Assembly (NCBI RefSeq): GCF_041200145.1 | Contig: NZ_CP165734.1 | Coordinates: 2,356,001 to 2,420,000, forward strand | Reading direction: 5' to 3' | Length of the DNA: 64,000 nt | Source: Bradyrhizobium sp. LLZ17 | Lineage (GTDB): Bacteria > Pseudomonadota > Alphaproteobacteria > Rhizobiales > Xanthobacteraceae | Part shown: positions 29,317-40,388 of the stretch, in pieces | Layout of the letters: each line of letters starts with the position of its first letter | Position numbering within the stretch: the first letter of the stretch is position 1 | Position numbers and translations under genes: made by a program | Notes under the pieces: generated by a model | Databases searched by the model: none | Seen by the model: the letters and a program-made list of their open reading frames with translations, nothing else | What the model was told of the DNA's origin: nothing

Positions 29317-31872
29317 AGCCGGCTGGAACAGCAGCACAGCGGCGAGCGTCGTCACCAGCGACAGCGCCAGCAGCTTGCCCATGCTGGACGTGCCGGGATG
29401 GCTCGACAGCCACAGGCTGCCGAACGCGGTCGCCGTCGTCATTGCGCTGAAAAAGATCGCGCGGGTCAGGCTGGTCTGAAGCAGGTTTGTCCTGCCGGAG
29501 CGCCAGGCCACGACATAATAGATCTTGAAGGCGACGCCGACGCCCAGCAGCAGCGGGAAGGCGACGATGTTGGCGAAGTTGAGCGGCAGGCCGATCAGCA
29601 CGCAGATCTCGAGCGTCACCGCGCCCGCAACCAGAAGCGGTACCAGCGTCATCAGCACGTCGGTGATCCGCCGCAACGTGGCCCACAGCAACAGGCCGAT
29701 CACCAGCAGCGCGTAGATGCCGGCATGAATGAAGGCGTTCACCACCGTGTCGCCGGACTTCAGGATCGAAACCGGTCCGCCGATCGCAGTCGGCTCGGCG
29801 GCAAGCACCGCTGCGGCGAACTTGCGCAGCGTATCGTTATCATTGGGATCACCCTTGGGCTGCGCCTCGACGCGGATGATGCCGTCTTTGCTCTTCCAGG
29901 CGTTCACGAGGTCGGGCGGCAATGACTTCAAAGTGACCGGCTCGGCCTGCATCGCCTTCCGGAGCTGATCGAACACGATCTTCATCGGCGTGACGAAGAC
30001 ATCTTGCGCCTTGTTACGCGTGGCCTCGTCGGCATTGGCGAGCTTCTCGAGTGCGTCGGCGAGCCGGCGCGAGGCGACTGCGCCCGGGCCCTTGCCATCA
30101 CCGGCGGTCCTGCGCAGATTGTCGACCGAGGATTTCAGCGCCTCGACGTTTTCCTGGTCGGATGGCGCCACGTCGATCTGATCCGGGTTGAGTGCGGGGT
30201 TCAGTATCTTGGCACCCTGCGCAATCAGCTTCAGCTTTGGTTGCTGGTCCTCCGGCACGAAGCTGTCGAGCGACATCACCCGCAGCACTTCCGGCACCTT
30301 CTCCAGCCTGGCCTCGACCTGCTTCGCCTGCTCCTCGGACGTGGTCATCACGTTGATGGCATTGGCGCCGGTGTTGGGATCCTTGCGCAGATCGAGGAAG
30401 GTCGCGATCGATTCCGCCTTGGGGTTGCGCAGGTTCATCGGGTTGAAGTCGAACTTCAAGAAATAGAGCAGCGGCAGGCCGGCGAGCGCCAGCAGCAGCG
30501 TGCCACCCACGACCAGCACGCGGTGCTTCTCCAGGAAGCGATCGAGCGGCGCCAGGAAGGCATAGCCGACCGGCTCCACCTCGCCGGGCGGGTTCAGCAG
30601 CTTCAGCATCGCCGGGAGTACGGTGATGCTGGAGAAGAATGCCACCAGCATGCCGACGCCGGCGATCTGGCCGAGCTCGGAGATGCCCTTGTAGTCGGTC
30701 GGCAGGAAGCAGAGGAAGCCGGCGGCGGTCGCCATCGCAGCAAGCGACAGCGGCACCGCGGAGCGCTTCGCGGCAAGCACAAGCGCGCCCGAGAGATCGT
30801 CGTGCTTGTAGCGCTCCGACCGGTAGCGGACGCTGTACTGGATGCCGAAATCGACGCCCAGTCCCACGAACAACACGGCGAACGCGATCGACAGCAGGTT
30901 GAACGAGCCCACCATCATCAGGCCGGCCGCGGTCGTGAGCGCAAGGCCGACGAAGAGATTGACGAACACCGCGAAGATGATCTTCGCCGAATGCAGCGCC
31001 AGCCACAGAATGACCAGCACGACCAGCACAGTGCCGATGCCGTTGACGATGGCGCCTTCCTGGACGGTGGCGTATTCCTCGTTGGCGATCGGGACAGGGC
31101 CGGTCAGCCGCACCCGCGCCTGGTATTTGGTCGGGAAATCCAGATCGGCGGCGGCCTTGCGGATCGCGTCGGTAGCGGCCTTGCCGGGCTCCAGCGCGTT
31201 GTAGTCGAGGATCGGCTTGAACTCGATGAAGGCGCGCTTGTCCGAATCCGACAGCGGCTGGTCGCTGACGAGCTCGCGCCAGGAGAAGCTCGCGTTGCCC
31301 TTGTTGAGCACGGTCTCGACGGTCTGGGCGATCTGGTTGAACGGCCGCTCGGTGTTGTCGAGCTTGACCTGGCCGCGCTTGACGCCGGCAAGCCCGGTCT
31401 CCAGCGCGCCGGTCAGGCCGCGGATCGAGGGATCGCCGGCCATGATCTCGATCAGGGGGGCCGCGGATTCGAACTGGTTGGTGATCTTGGCGACTTCCTC
31501 GGTCGGCAGGAACAACAGGCCGTTCTTCTCGAAGAACTCGCCGGTACCAAGCTGCTGAATCGACTGGAAGTTGGTCTTGTCGCCCTTCAGCTTGGCATAG
31601 AGCGCGTCCGCCGCCGCAGTCGTCATCTCGGGCGTCTTTGCCTCGACCACCGCGAGAATCGTCGCGTCGCGGTCGAAGGCCCGATCAAACTGCTGGTCGC
31701 GCTGGCGCCAGTCCAGATTTTGGGCAATCAGCGAATTGATGTCGGTGTTGATGGCGAAGTGCCGGGATGTGTAATAGCCCGCCCCGACTGCCAGCAGGAG
31801 CCCGAGAACGACGACGAGGGAGGCAAACCGGGTACAGGCCCTGACGATGACTACGACTACGCTTTGCAGCAC
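29284..31872 (-). CDS. hpnN: HpnN, hopanoid-associated RND transporter
   Basis: This protein of about 862 residues belongs to the MMPL/SSD branch of the RND superfamily. It has one membrane helix at the N-terminus, a large periplasmic loop, five more helices (from NGIGTVLVVLVILWLAL), a second loop, and a final six-helix bundle. In Rhodopseudomonas, HpnN moves hopanoids to the outer membrane. The GTG at 31872 is preferred because AGAAAG lies upstream and the first helix begins directly after it. Upstream in-frame codons to 31974 carry no conserved sequence. Confidence 0.87.
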   Translation of the reverse strand: MLQSVVVVIVRACTRFASLVVVLGLLLAVGAGYYTSRHFAINTDINSLIAQNLDWRQRDQQFDRAFDRDATILAVVEAKTPEMTTAAADALYAKLKGDKTNFQSIQQLGTGEFFEKNGLLFLPTEEVAKITNQFESAAPLIEIMAGDPSIRGLTGALETGLAGVKRGQVKLDNTERPFNQIAQTVETVLNKGNASFSWRELVSDQPLSDSDKRAFIEFKPILDYNALEPGKAATDAIRKAAADLDFPTKYQARVRLTGPVPIANEEYATVQEGAIVNGIGTVLVVLVILWLALHSAKIIFAVFVNLFVGLALTTAAGLMMVGSFNLLSIAFAVLFVGLGVDFGIQYSVRYRSERYKHDDLSGALVLAAKRSAVPLSLAAMATAAGFLCFLPTDYKGISELGQIAGVGMLVAFFSSITVLPAMLKLLNPPGEVEPVGYAFLAPLDRFLEKHRVLVVGGTLLLALAGLPLLYFLKFDFNPMNLRNPKAESIATFLDLRKDPNTGANAINVMTTSEEQAKQVEARLEKVPEVLRVMSLDSFVPEDQQPKLKLIAQGAKILNPALNPDQIDVAPSDQENVEALKSSVDNLRRTAGDGKGPGAVASRRLADALEKLANADEATRNKAQDVFVTPMKIVFDQLRKAMQAEPVTLKSLPPDLVNAWKSKDGIIRVEAQPKGDPNDNDTLRKFAAAVLAAEPTAIGGPVSILKSGDTVVNAFIHAGIYALLVIGLLLWATLRRITDVLMTLVPLLVAGAVTLEICVLIGLPLNFANIVAFPLLLGVGVAFKIYYVVAWRSGRTNLLQTSLTRAIFFSAMTTATAFGSLWLSSHPGTSSMGKLLALSLVTTLAAVLLFQPALMGKPRNLRE

Positions 31873-32333
31873 GTCTTTTCTTTCTGGTGTTAACAGCTTG
31901 CCGAAAACGCCCGCTGTGTATCGGAGTTCCGGGGCGAAACCTATTGCTGTTTTGAGTGGTTCCGGCGGGAACAAGGTTCGACGTCAACGCCGGGAGACGA
32001 TGGCAAAATCATCCGGGGCGGCCGGTATAGCCGGGGAGTTGAGGCGGTAAAGTGGCGAAGCGGTGAGCACAAAGGGTGCGATCTTGCCGACGCCAACCGC
32101 TGCATTATAGTACCGCGGCGGTCCCATTGGGATGAGCGTTGCCGGGAACCCAGGGTTCCCCACCTTCCCTTATTGCCGATTTTTTGACACAAAGGCCCAG
32201 CATGCGCGGGGGCCTCGGTGGGGCGTTACCGCGGTCGCGAGAGCAATGGTGCGGATATTGCAGTGCGGGCAGTATCTAGGTGCCGCCGGGCACAATTGAG
32301 CGGGATTGGTGCAACTTGCCTGATGGACGTCCG
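31873..32333. other. Divergent intergenic region between hpnN and ispH
   Basis: These 461 bases separate the divergent hpnN and ispH genes. A TTGACA at 32184-32189 has no convincing -10. On the minus strand, GGAAC-N16-CGCT (32135-32159) is one base from an EcfG promoter but is 263 bp from hpnN. In-frame codons allow ispH to be extended to a GTG at 32280, which I consider unlikely. Nothing else is recognisable. Confidence 0.5.
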
Positions 32334-33260
32334 ATGGAGGTTTATCTAGCGCAGCCGCGCGGCTTTTGCGCGGGCGTGGTGCGTGCGATCGAGATCGTGG
32401 AACGGGCCCTGGAGAAGTACGGCCCGCCGGTCTACGTGCGCCACGAGATCGTGCACAACAAGTACGTGGTCGAGAGCCTCAAGAACAAGGGCGCGATCTT
32501 CGTCGAGGAGCTGTCCGAGGTTCCGCCGAAGGCCGTGACCGTCTTCAGCGCCCATGGCGTGGCCCGTCGCGTCGAGGAAGAGGCCGCCGCCCGCGACCTT
32601 CCGGTGCTCAATGCCACCTGCCCGCTGGTCACGAAGGTTCACAATCAGGGGAAGCGCTACATCACCAAGGGCCGTACCCTGGTCCTGATCGGCCATGCCG
32701 GCCACCCCGAGGTCGAGGGCACCATGGGCCAGGTTCCCGGCCCCGTGCTGCTGGTCCAGAGCGTCGAGGAGGTTAACGCCCTGACATTGCCGGTAGATAC
32801 GCCAGTGGCCTACATCACCCAGACCACGCTGTCGGTCGACGACACCCGGGACGTCATCGGGGCCCTTCAGGCCAGATTTACAGATATTCAAGGCCCCGAC
32901 ATCCGGGATATCTGCTATGCGACACAGAACCGCCAATCTGCGGTAAGGGACCTGAGCAAGCTGGTCGACGTGATCTTGGTGGTGGGCGCTGCCAATAGCT
33001 CGAACTCGAACAGGCTCCGCGAAATCGGCACCGAGGCCGGCGTCGCGAGTTATCTGATCGCCGATGGCCGCGAGCTCAATCCGGAGTGGTTGAAAGGTGC
33101 CAGGACCGTCGGCCTTACGGCCGGCGCCTCGGCGCCCGAGGTGCTGGTGGATGACGTGATCGAAGCGCTGCGGCGGATCGGACCGGTGACGGTTTCGGTG
33201 CTCCCCGGCCGCGAGGAAAACATCGAATTCCGGCTTCCGGCCGAACTGGCTGCGAGCTGA
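32334..33260 (+). CDS. ispH: 4-hydroxy-3-methylbut-2-enyl diphosphate reductase (IspH/LytB)
   Basis: The 308-residue protein starts [15 protein letters not shown], exactly where IspH proteins normally begin. The three cluster-binding cysteines are Cys12, Cys96 (NATCPL) and Cys194 (DICYATQ). The substrate-binding His37/41, His74 (SAHGV), His124 and Glu126 (HPEVEGT) are all present. It catalyses the last step of the MEP pathway, producing IPP and DMAPP, the precursors of farnesyl diphosphate and so of hopanoids. It lies 36 bp upstream of hpnH on the same strand. Confidence 0.95.
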   Translation: MEVYLAQPRGFCAGVVRAIEIVERALEKYGPPVYVRHEIVHNKYVVESLKNKGAIFVEELSEVPPKAVTVFSAHGVARRVEEEAAARDLPVLNATCPLVTKVHNQGKRYITKGRTLVLIGHAGHPEVEGTMGQVPGPVLLVQSVEEVNALTLPVDTPVAYITQTTLSVDDTRDVIGALQARFTDIQGPDIRDICYATQNRQSAVRDLSKLVDVILVVGAANSSNSNRLREIGTEAGVASYLIADGRELNPEWLKGARTVGLTAGASAPEVLVDDVIEALRRIGPVTVSVLPGREENIEFRLPAELAAS

Positions 33261-33296
33261 CCTATCCGAATTTCAAAGCCCAGAAAGAAACGTGTA

Positions 33297-34457
<1,161 letters not shown>

Positions 34458-34480
34458 GCGCGCACGCAGCTACCAACGAA

Positions 34481-34520
34481 ACAGGCCCGGTCGCCATCGC
34501 GACCGGGCCTGTTCTTTTGT
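34481..34520 (+). terminator. Rho-independent terminator after hpnH
   Basis: ACAGGCCCGGTCGC (34481-34494) and GCGACCGGGCCTGT (34499-34512) form a perfect 14-bp stem with a CATC loop, followed by TCTTTTGT. Confidence 0.92.
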
Positions 34521-34873
34521 TCAGCTCAAGCCCCTGGCGGAGAATAGAGGGAGTGCGCGGGCCGCGCTCGCTCCCTCGATCTGCTCCTGCCGCAAAAGGT
34601 GAAAAACAACCCCATGCACAGTAGCCGGGACACTGAAATCATTGGACTAACGCGCCTCGGCGGGCGACGCGAAGCGGATGCGCGCGTCCGCCTTTGACAC
34701 GTCGGGCAAAACACTGGCAGAATGGCAACATCGAAAGTTCGTAACACCCGCGCGGAGCAATCCGCCGCGGGTTTTTTCGTATCGGAGCACAGATTCCCAT
34801 GACCAAAATATCGCCGTCGTCCACCGCAGTCGGGAATGCCGCCTTACCGGTGAGGCCAGGATCAGATTTAGCC

Positions 34874-34906
34874 CGTAGGATGGGTTGAGCCCTTGCGAAA
34901 CCCATC
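34874..34906. repeat. Left 33-bp inverted repeat (REP) flanking a transposase remnant
   Basis: These 33 bases (beginning CGTAGGATGGGTTGAGC) are the exact reverse complement of 35420-35452. The unit is itself partly palindromic (GATGGGTT...AAACCCATC), as REP elements are. Confidence 0.88.
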
Positions 34907-34928
34907 GCACTTGTTTCGTGATAAACGT

Positions 34929-35410
34929 TGCGCCGCGACCGCGTACCGTCGGAACTTCGTTCCGGGTGTATGTTACTTCTTTCACCGTTTAATCCGACGG
35001 ACCGAAAGCTATCGTTGCTCACGGATCATGTCGAGCTATTGCGCACGGCGTTTCGTGAGACGCGCCAGCTCCATCCATTCACGATCGATGCCATCGTGGT
35101 GTTGCCGGATCATCTTCACACCGTATGGACGTTGCCCGAAGGTGACGCCGATTTTGCAATGCGCTGCCAGTTGATCAAGTCCAACTTTTTCGCGCCGTCT
35201 GGCGCGGAACGAAAGGATATCGCAAAGCCGTTCAGCCAAAGGTGAACGGGGCATCACTATGTTCATATCAATCCGGTCAAGCACGGGCTCGTCGCCCGAG
35301 TACGCGACTGGGCTCCGTCCTCGTTTCATCGTCACGTGGAGCTTGGCAATTATCCAGCCGATTGGGCGAGCGATCAGTCGGATGATGGCCGCGATTACGG
35401 AGAGCGGTGA
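34929..35410 (+). pseudogene. REP-associated tyrosine transposase (RAYT) remnant
   Basis: Three frames together spell a degraded RAYT of the IS200-like HUH family. The first is YRRNFVPGVCYFF near 34940, and the second is LHPFTIDAIVVLPDHLHTVW to LPEGDADFAMR (frame ending at 35245). The third is [20 protein letters not shown] to YPADW (ending at 35410). The HUH motif is visible as HLH, but the segment just before the last block, which normally includes the RYWEH region, is missing. The element is bounded by 33-bp inverted REPs. It is inactive and sits in the hpnH-hpnG convergent gap. Confidence 0.85.
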
Positions 35411-35419
35411 TCGGGAAGA

Positions 35420-35452
35420 GATGGGTTTCGCAAGGGCTCAACCCATCCTACG
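35420..35452. repeat. Right 33-bp inverted repeat (REP) flanking the transposase remnant
   Basis: This is the exact reverse complement of 34874-34906. The two copies enclose 513 bases of RAYT remnant. Confidence 0.88.
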
Positions 35453-35472
35453 AGACTACCGACATCAAAAGA

Positions 35473-35506
35473 AAAAGGCCCGACCGCAATCGCGACCGGG
35501 CCTTTT
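35473..35506. terminator. Bidirectional hairpin terminator after hpnG
   Basis: AAAAGGCCCG (35473-35482) and CGGGCCTTTT (35497-35506) pair around ACCGCAATCGCGAC, with A and T runs on the two sides. It serves hpnG on the minus strand. It closely resembles the hpnH terminator on the other side of the RAYT remnant. Confidence 0.8.
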
Positions 35507-35530
35507 GTTGGTCAGCTCTCCGTCCCCGAC

Positions 35531-36280
35531 TCAAACCGTCTCCGCCACCAGCGCTTCGCTGTCCCCAAGCTCCGTCCCGATCAAAAAGTCGCGGCAGCCG
35601 CGCAAAGAACGCAGCGCGCGGTTGAAGTCGAGGCCGGTCGAGACCAGTCCATGCAGCGCAGTCGGATTGCGCACGATGCCGCGCAGGACGGCGGCGAGGT
35701 CGATCTGGCCGTTCGGCTTGATCGCGGAACGGGCGAGCGCGGGCAGCGCACGATGGGCGGGGTCGCTGATGACGCGGACCGCGGCGAACGGCAAGCCGGC
35801 TTCACTGGCGTAGGCGGCCGCGATGTGGCTCTCCATGTCGACGGCCGAGGCTCCGGTTTCCGAATGCAGCGCGGCCTTGCCGGTGCTGCCGGTGACCACC
35901 TCTTCGGCGCCGGCGAGGCTGCCGCGCACCACGCGGCGGCGCCCGGAGGTCAGCTTGTCGATGAGGTCGTCGCCGAGCGACAGGCCGGCGGCCCAGCGGG
36001 CATCGCCGGCGAGCACCTCGGTCGCGACCACGACGTCGCCGGAGCGCAGCGTCGGGTCGAGCCCGCCGGCCACGCCGAACGAGATGACGCCGCGAATCGT
36101 CTCGGGATCCACCACGGTCAGAAGCGCCCGCAACTGGGTCGGGCTGCTGGACGAGCAGATCACCGCCATTCCGGGCCCGGCCGCGATGCGGGCCTCCTGA
36201 ACCAGTCCGGTCACGATCAATACCGGCCGCGGGTCAATGGCATTGCCCACGGTCAAATAGTCCCCCGTCCCCAAAGTCAC
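35531..36280 (-). CDS. hpnG: HpnG, hopanoid nucleosidase/phosphorylase
   Basis: The 249-residue protein belongs to the purine/MTA-SAH nucleosidase fold. It has ISFGVAGGLDPTLRSGDVVVA, ASAVDMESHIAAAYA (the catalytic and substrate Met-Glu-Ser) and AVRVISDPAHRALP. HpnG removes adenine from adenosylhopane to give ribosyl- or phosphoribosylhopane. I place the start at the GTG at 36280, which overlaps the shc stop as GTGA. The sequence VTLGTGDYLTVGN leads directly into the fold, and earlier ATG codons lie deep inside shc. Confidence 0.88.
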   Translation of the reverse strand: MTLGTGDYLTVGNAIDPRPVLIVTGLVQEARIAAGPGMAVICSSSSPTQLRALLTVVDPETIRGVISFGVAGGLDPTLRSGDVVVATEVLAGDARWAAGLSLGDDLIDKLTSGRRRVVRGSLAGAEEVVTGSTGKAALHSETGASAVDMESHIAAAYASEAGLPFAAVRVISDPAHRALPALARSAIKPNGQIDLAAVLRGIVRNPTALHGLVSTGLDFNRALRSLRGCRDFLIGTELGDSEALVAETV

Positions 36281-38228
36281 ATTCCGACCCCTACCACCCT
36301 GCTGTTGGTGTCCCGCAAGTTCCGATACCGCGCCAACGCCCACAGCGGAAAGAACTTCGGGTAACCGTGATACCGCAGATAGAACACCCGGGGGAAGCCT
36401 GTCGCGGTGTAGCGCTGCTCGTCCCACAGGCCTTTTTCGTTCTGTGTTGCAATCAGGTACTCCACGCCGCGGGCGACGGCCGGGTGATCAACCTCGCCTG
36501 CGGCCATCAAGGCAAGCAAAGCCCATGCCGTTTGCGAGGCGGTCGAAGGCGCCGGCTCCCAGCCCTTGTAGTCCAGCCGGTAGCTGACGGCGTCCTCGCC
36601 CCAGCCGCCGTCCTTGTTCTGGATCGAGGCGAGCCAGGCCGCCGCCCTGCGCATCATCGGATCGGTGTGGGGAACCCCGGCCATATTCAGGGCGCAGAGC
36701 ACCGACCAGGTTCCATAGATGAAGTTCATGCCCCAGCGGCCGTACCAGGAGCCCTCCGGGTGCTGGGTCTTGCGCAAATAGGCGATCCCGTCGGCAACGT
36801 GCTTGCTGGTCTGCGCGGTCTCGCCAAGCTGCGCGAGCATCGAGACGCAGCGGGCGGTGACGTCCTCGGTCGGCGGATCGAGCAGCGCGCCATGGTCGGA
36901 GAACGGAATGTTGTTCAGGTAATATTCGAGATTGTTGACGTCGAAGGCAGCCCAGCCGCCGTCGTCGCTCTGCATGCCCTCGATCCATTCCCGGGCCCGC
37001 TCGATCGCCAGATCATAGTTGGTCGCGCCGTGCTCCCGGCGCATGCGGTCCATCGACATCACCACCACCGCGGTATCGTCGAGATCGGGATAATAGGCGT
37101 TGTTGTACTGGAAGGCCCAGCCACCCGGGCGCACGTCGGGCCGTTTCACGGCCCAGTCGCCCTTGACCTCGAGCTCCTGCTTCGGGATCAGCCAGTCGAG
37201 GCCGCGCTTGGCGGCCGGCACGGCCTGCGCGTTGCCGGCCTCGATCAGCGCATGCGCCGTCAGCGTCGTATCCCACACCGGCGAGACGCAGGGCTGGCAA
37301 TAGGCCTCCTCCTCGCCGATCACCAGAAGCTTGTCGATGCCTCGCCGCGTCACCGCGCGCGGCGGATAATTCTCGTCCTTGCCGAGCGCGTCGTACATCA
37401 TGACGATGTTGGCCATCGGCGGATAAATCGCGCCCATGCCGTCATCGCCGTTGAGCCGCGGCTCGATGAAGGCGAGCGCAGCATCGATGGCGCGCTTGCG
37501 CAGGCTGTTCGGAAACATCGGCTCGATCACCCGCAGGATGCCGTCCAGCGCGCGGAACAGCACGAACCACGCCATGCTCTGGTGCGGCGCCTTCGCGGTC
37601 ATGCCGATCGAGCGCGGATCCTGCAGGAACAGCTCGTCGATGCCGACGCCCTTCGGATTCTTGGCCAGCGGCTTCAGCGCGGCGATCACCATCAGCGGCA
37701 CCATGGTGGTGCGCGCCCAGTAAGAGATCTTGTTGAGATGGAACGGCGACCAGAACGGCAGCAGCACGATCTCGATCGGCAGCACCGGCACCGCGCGCCA
37801 GGTGGTGACGCCGAAGCTTGCGAGCAGGAAACGCGTGAAGACGTTGCTGTTGATGGCGCCGCCGTGGGCGTGGATCGCCTCCGCGCGCGCACCATGTGCG
37901 GCGCATCGACGGAGTCGCCGATCATCTTGAGCGCGAAATAGGCCTTCACGCTGGCGCTCATGTCGAACGCGCCGTCATGCACCAGCGGCCAGCCGCCGTG
38001 CGCACCCTGAACGCGGCGGAGATAATTGGCGATCTTGGCTTCGAGCACGGCATCGACCGGCTCGGCCAGATAGTGGCGCAGCAGGACGTATTCGGCCGGA
38101 ATGGTGCAGTCGGCCTCGAGCTCGAACACCCAATGGCCGTCGGATTGCTGAAAGCCGAGGACGCCTTGCGTGGCTGACGCAATGCTCGATTCCAAAGCTT
38201 CGCGGGCAGTCGCGTTCACGGAATCCAT
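36277..38228 (-). pseudogene. shc: Squalene-hopene cyclase, single-base frameshift
   Basis: Two frames together give a complete class II triterpene cyclase. The N-terminal part, MDSVNATAREALESSI to DSVDAPHMVRAR, runs from 38228 to about 37882. The rest continues in another frame from WRAVPVLPIEIVLLPFW. The protonating motif DLDDTA is at about residue 382. QW-type repeats such as QNKDGGWGED are visible. Adding one base at about 37882 restores 650 residues, the normal length. The enzyme converts squalene to hopene and diplopterol in the membrane. The hopanoid operon around it is intact, so a sequencing error is likely. Confidence 0.9.
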
Positions 38229-38292
38229 CTCGCTCGATTACTCCGATAGTTGATTGCAATTGACCGGCACAAATGCCCGTCGGGGCCGCTTG

Positions 38293-39549
38293 TCAGGATC
38301 CTTTCGCGGCCAAAACCAGATCGGCGGCGCGATCACCGGACCGGACCGATCCCTCGATCGTTGCAGGCAATCCCGTAGCAGTCCAATCGCCGGCGAGAAA
38401 CAGGTTTTTCAGCGTGGTGACCGGCCCCGGACGCAAGGCATTCTGCGCGGGCGTAGCGGCAAACGTGGCGCGGCGCTCGCGCACGATCTGCCACGGGGGC
38501 AGCTCGCCCGAGACGCCGCCTGCCGTGCAGACGTCGTTCCAGATCGCCTGCGCGAGCTCCTCGCGCGGCATGTCGACCAGGCGATCGCCATTGCTGATGG
38601 TCACCGACAGCCGGTTCGGAAACGCGAACAGCCATTCAACCGTCCCGCCGATCACGCCCAGGATCGGCGCGGAGCCCGGCGGCGGCTCAATGCGGAAATG
38701 CGCGTTGACGATGGCACGGAATTCAGTCGGCGTCTTCAGGCCCGGCAACAGGCTCGCGGCGGAGCGCGGCGGCACCGCCATCACGACCATATCGCCTGCA
38801 CCGAGCTGGATCACGTCGTCGCCGCCAAAATTCAGCGCGCCGACCTTGCCATCATTGCTGACAAAGGAGCGCAGCTCATGGCCGAGCAGCACGGAGTGGC
38901 CGCGCTCGGCGAGGAATTTCACCGCGGGCTCGATCAGCACGGCGCTAAGGCCGTCGCGCGCGATTAGCGGACGACAGGCCTGGCCGCCCGCCAGCAGCGT
39001 CTCGCGCACGATCGCACCGGCAAGGCCGGCCGATCCCTCGGGCGGATCGACGTTGAGCGCTGCGAGCAGCAGCGGCTGCACCAAGCGGTGATACAGCGTG
39101 CCCTCGCAGGGAATCGACTTGCCGACCAGCGTCTGCTCCGACGCCCAGATCAGCGGCGCCAGCTTGAGGTAGTCCGTCAAGCCGGTGTCGGGGACGCGAC
39201 GGCTCTCGTCGAGCACCCAGGTCGGCAGCCGGCCATCGCCGAGATCGATCTGCCAGCGCTGCCCGGTCTTGATGTCGACGAACGGAAACTGCGCACGCTC
39301 AGGCCCGACCAGCCCCGCCTCGGTGCCGATCGAGCGCGCATAGGCGCGTGCGTGGCTGTTGCCCGACAGCAGCAAATGATTGCCGTTGTCGATGGTCAGA
39401 TTGGTGGCGCCGTCGAAATAGGAACGGCAGCGGCCGCCGGCCTGCTGCGTCGCCTCGTGCACGGCGACTTTGAAGCCGGCATTGGCGAGCCGCACGGCGG
39501 CGGAGAGGCCGGAAATTCCGGCGCCGATGATATGAGCTGTGTTTTGCAT
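38293..39549 (-). CDS. hpnE: HpnE, FAD-dependent squalene-forming desaturase/reductase
   Basis: The 418-residue protein starts MQNTAHIIGAGISGLSAAVRLANAG, a dinucleotide-binding fold for FAD, followed by EATQQAGGRCRS, the typical amine-oxidase/phytoene-desaturase second block. The C-terminus has NLFLAGDWTATGLPATIEGSVRSG, the FAD-binding end. HpnE reduces hydroxysqualene to squalene after HpnD and HpnC. Its ATG shares one base with the hpnD stop (TGATG), and shc begins 64 bp further on. Confidence 0.9.
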   Translation of the reverse strand: MQNTAHIIGAGISGLSAAVRLANAGFKVAVHEATQQAGGRCRSYFDGATNLTIDNGNHLLLSGNSHARAYARSIGTEAGLVGPERAQFPFVDIKTGQRWQIDLGDGRLPTWVLDESRRVPDTGLTDYLKLAPLIWASEQTLVGKSIPCEGTLYHRLVQPLLLAALNVDPPEGSAGLAGAIVRETLLAGGQACRPLIARDGLSAVLIEPAVKFLAERGHSVLLGHELRSFVSNDGKVGALNFGGDDVIQLGAGDMVVMAVPPRSAASLLPGLKTPTEFRAIVNAHFRIEPPPGSAPILGVIGGTVEWLFAFPNRLSVTISNGDRLVDMPREELAQAIWNDVCTAGGVSGELPPWQIVRERRATFAATPAQNALRPGPVTTLKNLFLAGDWTATGLPATIEGSVRSGDRAADLVLAAKGS

Positions 39550-40388
39550 CAGAAGAAAGCGTAGCGGAACAGGATCGCGAAGCGTGTGACCTTGGACACA
39601 CGCACCGGCTCGCGCGGCGCGCTGAAGCCGCGCGCGATCAGGAGGTCCAGAATGGCATGATAGTATTTCGACATGATCCGCGGCGCACGTACGGCGCGGC
39701 GCCTGTTGCGATTCATGATCTCGTCCGACTGCTCGAAATGCGCTTTCGCGCGCTGCGCCAGCGGCAGGCACACCTTCGGCAGCGCCCGCTCGGCGATCAC
39801 GCGGTTCGGATCGTTCGAGGTGATGCCGGCATGCAGCAGCGCCTCGCGCGGCAGGTAGAGCCGGCCGAGGCCGGCGTCCTCGTCGATGTCGCGCAGGATG
39901 TTGGTGAGCTGCAGCGCGCGGCCGAGATGATAGGCAAGCAGGATGCCGTCCTCCTCGGGCAGGCCGAACACCCGCACCGACAGCCGCCCCACCGCGCTCG
40001 CGACACGATCGCAATAAAGATCCAGTGTCGCCATGTCGGGCGCGCGGATGTCCTGCGGCACATCCATCTCCATGCCGTCGACGATCGCGAGGAAATCCTC
40101 GCGCTTCAACCCGAACGTCTTGACGGAGCTGACATAGTCCTTCAGGCGCTCCGGCGGATGGCCCTGATAGAGCGCATCGATGTCGTTGCGCCACACCTGG
40201 AGCGCGGCGAGCCGCTCGTCGCGCGGGCCGTCGGAATCGGCGATGTCGTCGACCTGGCGGCAGAAGCTGTAGATCTGGAACATCGCCTCGCGCTGGGCGC
40301 GCGGCAGGATGCGCATCGCGGCATAGAAGGAGCTGCCGGATGCGGTCGAGCCATAATTGGCGCCGGGCGTGGTCGCCTCAAGCGTCAT
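39549..40388 (-). CDS. hpnD: HpnD, presqualene diphosphate synthase
   Basis: The 279-residue protein belongs to the squalene/phytoene synthase family. It has an aspartate-rich first motif (CRQVDDIADSDGPRDE) and the second, LQLTNILRDIDEDAGLGRLYLP. It condenses two farnesyl diphosphates to presqualene diphosphate. The ATG at 40388 is chosen because family homology begins at TPGANYGSTASGSSFY. It overlaps the end of hpnC by 11 bp. The full set hpnC/D/E replaces a eukaryote-type squalene synthase. Confidence 0.9.
   Translation of the reverse strand: MTLEATTPGANYGSTASGSSFYAAMRILPRAQREAMFQIYSFCRQVDDIADSDGPRDERLAALQVWRNDIDALYQGHPPERLKDYVSSVKTFGLKREDFLAIVDGMEMDVPQDIRAPDMATLDLYCDRVASAVGRLSVRVFGLPEEDGILLAYHLGRALQLTNILRDIDEDAGLGRLYLPREALLHAGITSNDPNRVIAERALPKVCLPLAQRAKAHFEQSDEIMNRNRRRAVRAPRIMSKYYHAILDLLIARGFSAPREPVRVSKVTRFAILFRYAFF

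Noticed and set aside
32135..32159. EcfG promoter for hpnN (GGAAC-N16-CGCT on the minus strand)
   Set aside because: One mismatch in the -10 core and 263 bp from the hpnN start make it too weak to call.
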